Assembly: GCA_030039165.1 (NCBI GenBank)
Contig: JASHQM010000056.1
Coordinates: 1-64,000 of the forward strand
Origin: Candidatus Sulfotelmatobacter sp.
GTDB lineage: Bacteria; Acidobacteriota; Terriglobia; Terriglobales; Acidobacteriaceae
Direction of reading: 5' to 3'
Length of the DNA stretch: 64,000 bases
Shown: one piece after another, positions 9,301-16,680 of the stretch
Layout of the letters: each line of letters starts with the position of its first letter
Numbering within the stretch: position 1 is the first letter of the stretch
The notes under the pieces: model-generated
Databases searched by the model: none
The model's input: only the letters and a program-made list of their open reading frames with translations
What the model was told of the DNA's origin: nothing
Position numbers and translations under genes: made by a program

Positions 9301-9996
9301 GCCAAAGCTGTTGTTCACAACACGGAACTCCTGCACGGACTCCTGAGGCGGCGTGGCGCGCTGAATACCGCTGGCTGAGTTGACAAAGTCAGCTCCATCC
9401 ACCGTAATTTCGTTGCTGAAGGAACGCATGCCGCCAAACGAGATCTGCGTCACTTCAAACTCGGTGAAGGTTGTGCCCAGGCTTGTGCGGCTGGAGGCCA
9501 CGCCCGGCGTGAGGAGGGCAAAGTCTGTAAAAACGCGGCTGCTGATGGGCAACGACTCGATCTGCTCGGTTTCAACGACCTGACTGATCTCAGTCTTCGT
9601 GGGCTCGATCAAGGGGGCTTCCGTGGTTACGGTAACGGTTTCAGAGGCCGCGGCAACCTTCAAATTGACGTTGGCGGTCTGGACCTGGCCGACCGTCAGC
9701 GTGATGCCCGTCTCCTGAAACTTGGCGAAGCCGGACGCGGCAACTGTCAGCTCATATTTTCCGGGAGGGAGGTTGGGCACTATGTAAAAGCCTGTGGTAT
9801 TAGTAGTTGCCTGGAAACTCTGGCCGGTGTCGGGGTCGCGCACCACCACCTGCGCGCTAACCACCGCTCGACCGCCGGGGTCGAGGACCGTGCCGTTCAG
9901 TTGAGCGAAACTAAGGGCTTGGGCGGCTGCCGACGGCGCAAGAGTTCCCAATACAGCGAAAAGGAAAAGAACAACACCCAACCAGCGTGTCCTCAT
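6319..9996 (-). CDS. TonB-dependent receptor, Oar-like, with N-terminal carboxypeptidase-regulatory domain
   Basis: A large outer-membrane receptor (1225 residues). The order is a signal peptide (about 1-26), a CarboxypepD_reg Ig-like domain (about 30-115: LNGTVLDPGGRAVVSAQVVV), a plug domain, and a long 22-strand-type barrel ending in RQLQFSVRFTF with the terminal phenylalanine typical of outer-membrane proteins. This architecture is expanded in Acidobacteria. Start at 9996 has a ribosome site (AAGGGGA) and places the signal peptide at the N-terminus; the open frame continues 56 codons upstream without coding character. It heads an operon of aromatic genes. Uptake of lignin oligomers or aromatic conjugates is therefore inferred, although carbohydrate uptake would be equally normal for the family. 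Confidence 0.93.
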   Translation of the reverse strand: MRTRWLGVVLFLFAVLGTLAPSAAAQALSFAQLNGTVLDPGGRAVVSAQVVVRDPDTGQSFQATTNTTGFYIVPNLPPGKYELTVAASGFAKFQETGITLTVGQVQTANVNLKVAAASETVTVTTEAPLIEPTKTEISQVVETEQIESLPISSRVFTDFALLTPGVASSRTSLGTTFTEFEVTQISFGGMRSFSNEITVDGADFVNSASGIQRATPPQESVQEFRVVNNSFGAEYGRAVGGIVNIVTKSGTNNLHGSLYEFFQNSAFDARSPLQPPPLPHAVRQNQFGASLGGPIVKDKTFFYANYEGERSAKSPVYPPDLVNNIQLIDQAKAVMGIAPEGCLGSVSTCLPNFAGNVLNITQPQAFGFLQGFLKTANDDFGFARIDHQLTTNNRLALRYNVEDSRSTNELVGQTLDGGGVGVPSGGRDLFIRDQAIVATVNSSLKSNLVNTVLAQYARRHYNFPGATGQPDFSILNDLEVGHNFGTNDRLYETRVELSESISWVKGNHLAKFGVDGNWLTSLENFPGFMPVRMLIPSTGANPTSCLWDFAEYFNTTVGGNYPIPANILSLANPGCPVTGDDGVVFMYAGTSLPTAGNACSGDSSGPTPCVPTVTTANPLNGAGFPNSTWADAYQPSLFNGYSRNINHGYWGGYAQDQWKVSPKLTVNYGLRWDYETGLAEFVNKQYNEFQPRLGFAYAPNSSTVVRAGFGIFFDRQNLTFFFVPNTQKIVAGYQCDNQAPSGIAAICAANHILPQAFPNIMSNLGQAGQGYQLLADPPNDGPPGSPCAFVPEAPCLAAKIIQTGAYNTAFPTVEMAGTCTTTGACGIGQGGMDHDSRAPYAEQGSFEIDHQLGRGFALQLSYLFVEAHKLVRGNNLNVPCPAGTTKSGPPTDPTVLFPGGPPEWVPGWLNANGSLSPCTGTPTLGTGAIAGLGPFFGGAAGSGLRTLSSGLEDYNNDVSNAIYHGGTLTVLERAKHFNLTANYTYSHTIDNGNFTTFINLPPNQFDYAAERSNSNQDVRHRLVANFTAVAPQNGPWRNFELSNIVTLQSGRPFTIFYGSNSLNDVAGGSTDRVGGSQFVPGSCPDVQDCQTMIDRNTYIGDPYYNWDLRVTRALHINDRLTANLAFDAFNLLNRANYDEVTSVYGSPVFCGGVPQHYNDAMTLAIHQASASVTCPNSGISVPGGSVAPTPIGTSLFIPTTPDSNFGVPRTAFTPRQLQFSVRFTF

Positions 9997-10269
9997 GAGA
10001 TCCCCTTCGTGGCAAGTCTTTTTAATGCTTGACCAAAAAGACATTCTTAGAAAGCCGATCCGAGCACAGCTAGTAGTCAGGAGGTATAAAACCGGGAGCG
10101 GAAGTCGCGCGCCCACTACTCCCACAGAAAAATGATCGCCAATCATTACTATGTTCCAATGCATACTGTCAACTCAAAAATGTATACAGGAATCAATGGA
10201 GGGACGAACGCGCGTCTGGTTTGCTTGAACTTACGATACGGAACAGGACTTAGTGTATGCAATCAGCGA
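9997..10269 (-). promoter_or_regulatory. Promoter region of the TonB receptor operon
   Basis: This 273-base gap separates the receptor from the HAD phosphatase gene; both are on the minus strand. On the minus strand TTGACA is present at 10172-10167 as a candidate -35 element, but no strong -10 is seen 16-18 bases on. A TGTATACA palindrome lies 8 bases upstream of that -35 (10181-10188). No coding region is seen here. Confidence 0.45.
10181..10188. promoter_or_regulatory. TGTATACA palindrome, candidate GntR-family operator
   Basis: A perfect 8-base palindrome upstream of the TonB receptor operon. The same octamer recurs at 23888, 29405 and 29559, always between genes of the island. FCD-type GntR regulators commonly bind GT-N-AC palindromes of this kind, and one is encoded at 28589-29308. 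The regulator-site pairing is inferred. Confidence 0.5.
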
Positions 10270-11127
10270 CTAATAGATTCCGGCGGTCAGGAGTTCCGCC
10301 AGACTTCGTAAAACGCGGTGCGGCCTTCTACCACGTGGCTGCTGGCCCCAGTCGCGCGCTCTAGAGATACCCGTGGTCACTCCGAAGCCCACAGCTCCAC
10401 CACGACGGGCCATGATCATTTCGACGAGAGGATCGTCGCCCACCACTCCGATTTTACTCATGGGAAGGGCCAGCCGCTTCGCCACTAACCGCAACGCGTG
10501 GAGCGAGGGCTTGCCGGTGAGGATCATGGGCGCACGTGTAATCCTCCGAACAGCCGCGGAGATGGCATAGGAATACCCCATGGTTTTGCCGCTGGCAGTG
10601 GCGAAAAATGGCACGTCCGAAGCTACATACAAATCCGCACCGTTCCAGATCGCCTTCACAGCCGCCTCGATATCTTTCATGCGGCAGTCGGGATGCCACC
10701 CAATGTAGACGGCATCGACCCGGTCGGTGCCTTCCTCGTTCGGGAAAAGTGTCTGCATTCCCGCCTGCGCCAGCGGGTGCCCGACCCCGGGGGTTCCCAA
10801 CACAAGAACTCGCTTAACGCCGCAGCGCGGCATAAGATCCGCAGCCACACTGGAAGGCGTGAGCAGAGCATCATCGGAGATGGGCAAGCCGACGGCGCGC
10901 AGTTTCGGAGCTTGTTCTTCCGGTGGGTAATTCGTTCCATTGGTGAGAACAACAAAGGGTACGGCTCGTGCTTTCAATTCGCTGAGTATCTCAACGGCGC
11001 CAGGCAGCACTTTATATCCGCTTAGGGAACGGTCGGTCAGAACCAACGTCCCATCGAGGTCGAACACAAAGCCCTCTACATGTCTAAGCCGTCCATCTTT
11101 GCATCTGTGGCTGGATCTGGTTTTCAT
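10270..11127 (-). CDS. HAD-superfamily (NagD/pNPPase-like, class IIA) phosphatase
   Basis: A 285-residue HAD hydrolase. Motif I is VFDLDGTLV (about 21-29), with the nucleophile and acid/base aspartates. Motif II is FVVLTNGTN, the class IIA cap lies in the middle, motif III is the LTGKPS lysine, and motif IV is VGDDPLVE. The start overlaps the carboxyltransferase stop by four bases (ATGA), so the two are probably translationally coupled. In a kinase-carboxylase operon the simplest role is removing the phosphate from the carboxylated aryl phosphate, the job of the phosphatase in the Hpe (HpeD) and Acv systems. The family also contains general 4-nitrophenylphosphatases and phosphoglycolate phosphatases, so the substrate is inferred from context only. 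Confidence 0.85.
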   Translation of the reverse strand: MKTRSSHRCKDGRLRHVEGFVFDLDGTLVLTDRSLSGYKVLPGAVEILSELKARAVPFVVLTNGTNYPPEEQAPKLRAVGLPISDDALLTPSSVAADLMPRCGVKRVLVLGTPGVGHPLAQAGMQTLFPNEEGTDRVDAVYIGWHPDCRMKDIEAAVKAIWNGADLYVASDVPFFATASGKTMGYSYAISAAVRRITRAPMILTGKPSLHALRLVAKRLALPMSKIGVVGDDPLVEMIMARRGGAVGFGVTTGISRARDWGQQPRGRRPHRVLRSLAELLTAGIY

Positions 11128-12611
11128 GCTCTCGCTGTGCGCCGCTGTGGCGCGCTTTTCAACTCCAGTTTGAATCCGGGCTTTTCCACCGTGAGGCGGG
11201 CGACATCGCGGCGCGCAGCAAGCCGGCGTAGTAACTGAATCACCGGCGCGACGTCCGGATTGTAAGTCCGGGCTGCGGCACCCGCAGCTTTCATAGCATC
11301 AACTTGTTCGGCGGGCATGGTTGCACGCAGCAGGAATTCTTCATCACTGAGTTCCGGTCCAATTCGTCTGCGCAACTCGGCGAGAGGCGGCATTCCAGCC
11401 TCTCGGCGAAGCTCGCGCGTTCGGGGCAAGGAATCGATACGTTCCATCACTTCCGGGGCAATCGGCAGATTGGGTTTTCCGAACCGACCGAGGGCATAAC
11501 GGATCACCTCATCTGGCACAATCGCATAGCGCTCGTGGCGAGTGATGTTCATTACGGCCTGGGTTAGCAGCATTTGCGAGAAGGGAGTCATCACTATCGG
11601 CCAACCCAATTCTTGCCGCACGCGGCCTAATTCTTCAGTGACCGCGCCTTCCAGGTTGCTGAGGCCGCTTTCGGCAAGGTGCCGCCGCATCGTGCCGGTC
11701 ATCCCACCTGGCAATTGGTGATGGAAGTATGCGGCATCGAAAGGTTGTGGACGGCCGACTGGAAGTCCTTCCGCCTCAGCCATGCGAGTGAAATAGCGGC
11801 TGACTTCAGCTAATGCCTGATTGTCGATATCAATTTCGTGGCCGAGTTCACGAAGATTGGCCACAACCCGTTCGGCCGGCGGATTCGATATCCCGTCGCT
11901 CGCAGCCCCCGAGGCACACTGCACCGTGCTTATACCCCACCCCGGAGCGTCCATATAGACCAACTCGCCAAGTCCGATAGTGCAATGGGAATGGAGTTCC
12001 AAAGGCTTGTCACCAATCACCGCTTTCACCGCAGGAATCAGCGTGCGGGCGCGCAGCGGCGTCAGCAGACCGCCTGGGTCTTTGATGTAAATGGCGTCAA
12101 TATCCGGGCTGGCGGCAAGTCTGCGGGCACGTTCAACGTAGCGGACATCATCATCGATTGGAGTGATCGTAAACACCAAAGCGGCCACGACGTACTCGCC
12201 ACCAACCTGCTTGATCGTGCGCGCGCAGGCGATGTTGGAATCGGCATTATTCATCGGATCAGCCAGCGCAAAGCGGCGGATGCCGTTTCTCACCAGGGTC
12301 GCGAAGGCCAGCTTCATAAATTCCGGACTGGCCGTCTCCCAGGAAATGAAGCGGAAGCCGGTCGAGAGAAATTGCAGGGGCGTATCCGGAGTGGCTTTGG
12401 CCATGAGCCGAATCCGCTCCCATGGGTCTTCCCTTTTGTAGCGGACAGCGACCCCCATGTGCGTCGAAGTAGTAAAGTCGATCGCCTTGAAACCGACGCG
12501 GTCCATAACCGGGGCGATTGTGAGAGTTTTCGCAGTGTCGATGCCGAGCGCCGCCCAAAGGCTCTGGTTCCCATCTCGGAGCGAGGTCTCGACGATCTGA
12601 ATATTCGCCAC
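11124..12611 (-). CDS. Biotin-dependent carboxyltransferase (pyruvate carboxylase/oxaloacetate decarboxylase-type, HMGL-like)
   Basis: A 495-residue carboxyltransferase: an HMGL-like TIM barrel (about 1-290) plus the conserved carboxylase domain (about 300-465, with HHQLPGGMTGTM). Metal and catalytic positions are visible: Asp13 in ETSLRDGNQSL, the active-site lysine Lys177 in YIKDPGG, and His207 and His209 in LHSHCT. Both the first motif and KDPGG differ from the DTTLRDAHQS and KDMAG seen in true pyruvate carboxylases and decarboxylase alpha chains, suggesting another acceptor. It lies between the biotin carrier (3-base gap) and a HAD phosphatase. By parallel with the Hpe and Acv carboxylases, the proposed acceptor is a 4-phosphorylated acetophenone such as phospho-acetovanillone. 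A housekeeping pyruvate carboxylase subunit is the alternative. Confidence 0.85.
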   Translation of the reverse strand: MANIQIVETSLRDGNQSLWAALGIDTAKTLTIAPVMDRVGFKAIDFTTSTHMGVAVRYKREDPWERIRLMAKATPDTPLQFLSTGFRFISWETASPEFMKLAFATLVRNGIRRFALADPMNNADSNIACARTIKQVGGEYVVAALVFTITPIDDDVRYVERARRLAASPDIDAIYIKDPGGLLTPLRARTLIPAVKAVIGDKPLELHSHCTIGLGELVYMDAPGWGISTVQCASGAASDGISNPPAERVVANLRELGHEIDIDNQALAEVSRYFTRMAEAEGLPVGRPQPFDAAYFHHQLPGGMTGTMRRHLAESGLSNLEGAVTEELGRVRQELGWPIVMTPFSQMLLTQAVMNITRHERYAIVPDEVIRYALGRFGKPNLPIAPEVMERIDSLPRTRELRREAGMPPLAELRRRIGPELSDEEFLLRATMPAEQVDAMKAAGAAARTYNPDVAPVIQLLRRLAARRDVARLTVEKPGFKLELKSAPQRRTARA

Positions 12612-12614
12612 AGT

Positions 12615-13082
12615 TCACGCCTCTGCACGCACACGCATCAGAACTTCGTCATACTCGACTGCCGCCCCGTTTTTTACCAATATCTCAACCACTTCGCCTT
12701 TCACGCCCGCGCGGACTGTGTGCATGAGTTTCATGACTTCGATGATTCCCACCATTGTTTCCTCGACGACTTTGGATCCCAACTCTACAAACGGAGGCTC
12801 GCCCGGTTTGGGCGCGGCGTAAAACACTCCGAGCAGTGGGGCAGTGATTTCAAGCAATCCCGGTTCGGAGGGTGGCTTTACTCGCGGCTGCAGCGGTGAA
12901 CTTGGCGGCGCGGTTGATGTTGGGATCTCGTTTGCTCCCGGAGCGCGATCGGGAACTTGTGGGAGCGCAGATTCGCGCTGCAGCTTCAGTTTGACGCCAT
13001 CCATTTCGAGCGATAATTCGTCGAAGCTCGATTCCTCGAGGATGCGCAAGATCTCGGCCACATCTTTGGCCGTGAGGGTCAA
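12615..13082 (-). CDS. Biotin carboxyl carrier protein
   Basis: A 155-residue biotin carrier. It has an AccB-like N-terminal domain (about 5-40: ILRILEESSFDELSLEMDG), a proline-rich hinge (about 45-75) and a biotinyl domain with the modified lysine Lys118 in EVMKLMH, a slight departure from the usual AMKM. The start is the TTG at 13082. It overlaps the stop of the preceding kinase subunit as TTGA, with GGAGG six bases upstream. An apparent upstream ATG at 13223 would overlap the neighbour by 145 bases. It would carry CO2 from a biotin carboxylase to the adjacent carboxyltransferase. No biotin carboxylase gene lies in the window, so it must use one encoded elsewhere, perhaps the fatty-acid AccC. 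Confidence 0.9.
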   Translation of the reverse strand: MTLTAKDVAEILRILEESSFDELSLEMDGVKLKLQRESALPQVPDRAPGANEIPTSTAPPSSPLQPRVKPPSEPGLLEITAPLLGVFYAAPKPGEPPFVELGSKVVEETMVGIIEVMKLMHTVRAGVKGEVVEILVKNGAAVEYDEVLMRVRAEA

Positions 13083-14128
13083 CGCCGGCCTCCAAAGATG
13101 TTCATCACGTGCTGAAGAGCGTTCTCGGCGGGTTTGGCAATCGGGGCGTGGTCTTTGCCGGACCACACGGTCTCGGGGCGGCTCTGTAACAAAAAAATTT
13201 CGCCGGCGTGATCGATCGCCCACTCGATGTCCTGCGGTTTTCCGTAGTGGCGTTCCATTTTGCGCCCGATTTCGGCCAAAGCTTCGATCTCCCCATCGCT
13301 GATCGACGGCGCACGGCGAAGTACTTCAGGCGTTTCAATTTGCTTGATCCCGCCGCTCTCGGCCGGCACGTCACGCCGTCGTTTGTCGGAGATATCGCGA
13401 ACTGAAATTTGACCGGTAATTTTGCCGATCACGAAGTGATCCGGTGTTACCTCGCCACTGACAACCGCGGAGCCCAGACCCCATGCCGACTCGATGGTGA
13501 TCACAGATCGATCGCCAGTCAGCGGGCTGCGTGTGAACATCACTCCCGCCGAGCGCGCATCCACCATCTTTTGCACGACGACCGCAATCGCTATTCCGTT
13601 TTCGCAGACCTGATCCTTTCGCCGGTAAGAGATCGAAGGAACGGAATAAAGACTGGCCCAGCACGAGCGCACGTGTTTCAGAACAGCTTCGGCGCCCGTT
13701 ACCCATAGATATGTGTCCTGCAAGCCGGCGAAGCTGGCCTGGTCTGAGTCCTCCGCAGTCGCCGAAGAGCGCACGGCCAATGGATGATTAGGCTGTGCGT
13801 CGCACAGTTCCGCATGTGCCGCCGTGATATCGGCGCAGACGTCCGCTGGCAAAGGCGCGCCCTTGATGCGCGCGCGAACTTCCTCGGAAAGCCGCCGGAT
13901 TCCTTTCAGATCATGTAAGTTCAGCTCGTTCACACGTGGGCGGATCGGGCTTTCCTTTTCCAATTCGGCTAAAGCGCGTTCAAATCCCCGGGTGGTTACG
14001 ACAAAGCCGGCTGGCACGGCGACACCTGCGCGCGTCGACTCGCCCAGCGAACCGCCCTTGCCCCCTACCGCGAGCCGATCGGAAAGAGTAATGTCGGCGA
14101 ACCAACGGACGTTTTCGGTGGAATGCAT
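13079..14128 (-). CDS. Phenylphosphate synthase beta-like / PEP-synthase N-terminal ATP-grasp subunit
   Basis: A 349-residue protein covering only the ATP-binding part of PEP synthase: glycine-rich GGKGGSLGE (about 22-30), RSSATAEDSDQASFAGLQDTYL, GLGSAVVSGEVTPDHFV and the C-terminal DIEWAIDHAGEIFLLQSRPE. In phenylphosphate synthase of Thauera this half (PpsB) and the swivelling-histidine half (PpsA) are separate proteins that together phosphorylate phenol with ATP. HpeHI and AcvAB do the same to acetovanillone. Here the two halves are separate genes with a cupin gene between them. The order, the large separation and the full conservation of both halves argue against a frameshifted housekeeping PEP synthase. 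The stop overlaps the biotin carrier start by four bases. Confidence 0.85.
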   Translation of the reverse strand: MHSTENVRWFADITLSDRLAVGGKGGSLGESTRAGVAVPAGFVVTTRGFERALAELEKESPIRPRVNELNLHDLKGIRRLSEEVRARIKGAPLPADVCADITAAHAELCDAQPNHPLAVRSSATAEDSDQASFAGLQDTYLWVTGAEAVLKHVRSCWASLYSVPSISYRRKDQVCENGIAIAVVVQKMVDARSAGVMFTRSPLTGDRSVITIESAWGLGSAVVSGEVTPDHFVIGKITGQISVRDISDKRRRDVPAESGGIKQIETPEVLRRAPSISDGEIEALAEIGRKMERHYGKPQDIEWAIDHAGEIFLLQSRPETVWSGKDHAPIAKPAENALQHVMNIFGGRR

Positions 14129-14178
14129 TGTTCTGTGCAGTTGTCGCTGTGAGATTGTGGCTGTTCAACAGCGTCTGC

Positions 14179-14727
14179 TCAAATAAAGAGTTCCTTATTG
14201 ATCGGAATGCCATGGTCACGGCAATAACTCTCGTAATGATTGATGAACCAAAAGACATCGACCGTTTCCACGAAATTTCCTTTGTCGTCGTAAAACTCGA
14301 GCGGTCCCTGGAGCCAGCCAAACAATTTCACACCGCTGGGATTGTCGCTCACCAAGGTGTGAACGAGACCAGGGGTTTCGTAAATGAAGCTACCCGGCCC
14401 GGCCACCCAATTGTATTCGAGATAACGGGCGTTCCCCTCCAGACAGACCATGACGACTGTCCCACGGTGCCTGTGCGTGCCAATGACGCCGGCAGACTTT
14501 ATCCACAGGATGTTGCTGAAAATATTGTGGCGAGTATCGAAAAGCAAATGTCGGATGGCCGCGTTGGGACCGAATGGCACCCAGGGGCTTTCCTTTTCCG
14601 ATGGACCGACAAACGTGCCCGGTATGCCGTGCCGTTTGATCACTTCCGCATAAGCTTCCGGGATGTCCACAATTTTGTACGCGGTCGACGGCGGAGCCGT
14701 CATTCGTGTGGTAGTCGACGTAGTCAT
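14179..14727 (-). CDS. Cupin, 2,4'-dihydroxyacetophenone dioxygenase-like
   Basis: A 182-residue single-domain cupin. Candidate metal ligands are His85 and His87 in GTHRHRG and His123 in GLVHTLV. Flanking signatures SPWVPFGPN, LEGNARYLEYNWVAGPGS and the C-terminal DVFWFINHYESYCRDHG match the family of 2,4'-dihydroxyacetophenone dioxygenase, which cleaves the bond between the two side-chain carbons of a hydroxylated aryl ketone. GGGAGG six bases before ATG 14727 fixes the start; the frame is open to 14784. It sits between the two kinase subunit genes, so it probably belongs to the same aryl-ketone pathway. A paralog lies at 35622-36116. The exact reaction is not known from sequence; a regulatory or isomerase role is possible. 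Confidence 0.8.
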   Translation of the reverse strand: MTTSTTTRMTAPPSTAYKIVDIPEAYAEVIKRHGIPGTFVGPSEKESPWVPFGPNAAIRHLLFDTRHNIFSNILWIKSAGVIGTHRHRGTVVMVCLEGNARYLEYNWVAGPGSFIYETPGLVHTLVSDNPSGVKLFGWLQGPLEFYDDKGNFVETVDVFWFINHYESYCRDHGIPINKELFI

Positions 14728-14746
14728 AATCTGCCTCCCTGTGCGA

Positions 14747-14788
14747 CTTTGTGTCGTCTGTGTTGAAACAACCACAGAGGACACAGAG
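14747..14788. repeat. Intercistronic hairpin repeat (CACAGAGGACACAG type)
   Basis: An inverted repeat lies between the cupin start and the upstream kinase gene. The left arm CTTTGTGTCGTCTGTG (14747-14762) pairs with CACAGAGGACACAGAG (14773-14788) at 14 of 16 positions across a 10-base loop. Sequences of the CACAGAGGACACAG type are, as I recall, abundant in acidobacterial genomes. On the transcript it would form a stable stem-loop and could set the relative level of the two cistrons. Confidence 0.6.
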
Positions 14789-14801
14789 CTTCACCGAGCG
14801 A

Positions 14802-16622
14802 CTACCCTAGAATCATCACCACGCCCCTGCCGCCATCGACGCGAATGCGCTGGCCGTCTTTGATTCTCTGCGTAGCTGTGCCGGTTCCTACAACTGCCGG
14901 CAAGCCAAACTCGCGCGCAACGATCGCTGCGTGGCTCATCGAGCCGCCGATGTCGGAGACAGCTGCGGCAATCTTCTGAAAAACCGGCGCCCAACTCGGA
15001 TTGGTAACGTGGCAAACCAGAATGTCGCCGTGACGCAGGCGGTCTATTTCGTCCACCGACATCACGACCCGGGCGATGCCCTCGACTACGCCGCTGGAAG
15101 CGGCGAATCCCTTGATCTCATGGGAATCCGGCTTCTCGCCGGCGGCCAGCCAAGAATCCAGGTTCTCGCGTGTAATGCCCCATAACATGACGATGGCGGG
15201 ATCGTCAATAATCTCGGGCACGGGTCCCAGCGCCGGCGGAGTTTCGTGCCTCGACCATTCGGCAATCGCTGCTTTGCGCTCATTCACAATGGGCGTCCAG
15301 CGGGCGGGACCGCGCGGCATAGACCCATTCGACCACGAGGTCATGAGATCGATAATCGCCGCCTCGACTTCATAGTGGGTCAGCTGAAAGATGTCCTCGG
15401 CATTGGAGAAGAAGCCATGCTCGGCCAATAGCGCCCCAAATTCGCGAATCTTGTTAAAGAACAGATTTGTATACCAATGCTCGCAGTAGAATTTGTGACC
15501 TTCGACGTAAGGAAACACGCGGTGAGTGAGCTGAATCATCTGGTCATAGGCCGCGCGCTCTTCCTCGCCATTGAGTAGTTCGCGGTAATCGTTGATGAGC
15601 CGTTGGCGTTCCGCCATCAGTTTATCGATCGGCCGTTCGATGGGCTCGCCGGCTTTCACGTTGGCGATGTACCCGGGCAAAGAGGCAAAGGGCATCGAGA
15701 GATCGTCATTCCAGGAGCGATGGTAATGGTAGAAGCCGTCGCCAACATTGATGTTGAACCATGGGTCGCGCGAAGCCGCCAATTCTTCGAGCCACTTCCT
15801 GCCAGGTTCGGACCGCTCCATAGATCGGATAACGTCGGTGGGAATAGCGCCCTCGCGGAAAAGATTATCCACACCTAACTCAATGGCGCGTTTGGCAAGA
15901 CGCCGAAGCTCATCGTCCGGACGGAAAATCTCCGCTTCCATGCCCGCCACCATGCGGGCCACTGTCTGATCGCTGATTTCCGGGAACGCCTTCTTACAAA
16001 AATCGAAGAAGGTGAGATAGGCGCCATAACCGAGCAGCAGAAACTCGAAGTGATGGTGCCACATGCGGAAGTAGCCCTCGAGGGTCTTCTGGTAGATATC
16101 GAGAAGGTAGTGGTTGGAAGCGATACCTCTCCCGGCGCGGACGTGCTCCAGGGGCTCAAACTCGGGGATCGCCAGCTTCGGCAGGACCTCGGCTTGCCGG
16201 ATCAGAGCCAGCATCTTGTTTTTCCATTGTGCGAATAATTCTTCCCAGTGTTCGTAGTAATAGAAGGCGCGTTGCTGGAACTCCTTGGTGCGCCGGACAA
16301 TTTCGGCAGGATCACTAACGGCGTTTCCTCCAATGTATATGCGCCCGTTGATGATGCGATAGTCGATGCCAAGTGTGGTCGGCAAACTGTGCACTCGGGT
16401 GTTGGCCGCGCCAAGTGCGCAATATGCGGCTTCCGCAGTGGTAACGTCGAAGGCGCTCATCGGCTCCGGAAAATGCATGGAGTTGTAAAACCAGAAGCGC
16501 TCGTCATCTTCCTTGGAAAACTGCATGTAATAGGGATAGGCGGCTTGCGCCGTTTCCGTGCCTGGAATTACCTTCAACGAACTGGGAAGCGGAAAGCACC
16601 TCGTGTTGACGATTGCGCTCAT
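14802..16622 (-). CDS. Phenylphosphate synthase alpha-like / PEP-utilising subunit of a putative aryl-ketone kinase
   Basis: A 606-residue protein whose C-terminal domain is the PEP-utilising swivelling domain, with the phospho-accepting histidine His564 in GGSMSHAAIVAREFG. The N-terminal two thirds (YPYYMQFS, RFWFYNSMHFPEPMSAFD, NTRVHSLP) match the alpha chain of phenylphosphate synthase (PpsA) and not ordinary PEP synthase. With the ATP-grasp subunit at 13079-14128 it should phosphorylate a phenolic hydroxyl at the expense of ATP, releasing AMP and phosphate. Start ATG 16622 follows AAGG. It is 102 bases downstream of marR on the same strand. The neighbouring carboxylase genes point to 4-hydroxyacetophenone or acetovanillone as substrate rather than phenol; this is inference from the Hpe and Acv pathways. 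Confidence 0.85.
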   Translation of the reverse strand: MSAIVNTRCFPLPSSLKVIPGTETAQAAYPYYMQFSKEDDERFWFYNSMHFPEPMSAFDVTTAEAAYCALGAANTRVHSLPTTLGIDYRIINGRIYIGGNAVSDPAEIVRRTKEFQQRAFYYYEHWEELFAQWKNKMLALIRQAEVLPKLAIPEFEPLEHVRAGRGIASNHYLLDIYQKTLEGYFRMWHHHFEFLLLGYGAYLTFFDFCKKAFPEISDQTVARMVAGMEAEIFRPDDELRRLAKRAIELGVDNLFREGAIPTDVIRSMERSEPGRKWLEELAASRDPWFNINVGDGFYHYHRSWNDDLSMPFASLPGYIANVKAGEPIERPIDKLMAERQRLINDYRELLNGEEERAAYDQMIQLTHRVFPYVEGHKFYCEHWYTNLFFNKIREFGALLAEHGFFSNAEDIFQLTHYEVEAAIIDLMTSWSNGSMPRGPARWTPIVNERKAAIAEWSRHETPPALGPVPEIIDDPAIVMLWGITRENLDSWLAAGEKPDSHEIKGFAASSGVVEGIARVVMSVDEIDRLRHGDILVCHVTNPSWAPVFQKIAAAVSDIGGSMSHAAIVAREFGLPAVVGTGTATQRIKDGQRIRVDGGRGVVMILG

Positions 16623-16680
16623 GCGTACCTTCTAATCAACGGCTTCGTTTCGCGCCGAGATTATACCCCGGGGCACAACA

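Noticed and set aside
11838..12899. 353-codon plus-strand open frame opposite the carboxyltransferase
   Set aside because: It is antisense to a well-conserved enzyme, has no recognisable domain or ribosome site, and reflects the high GC third positions of the real gene.
13079..16622. A housekeeping PEP synthase broken by a frameshift
   Set aside because: The swivelling-domain part lies upstream of the ATP-grasp part, a complete cupin gene sits between them, and the alpha-type N-terminus matches phenylphosphate synthase rather than PEP synthase.
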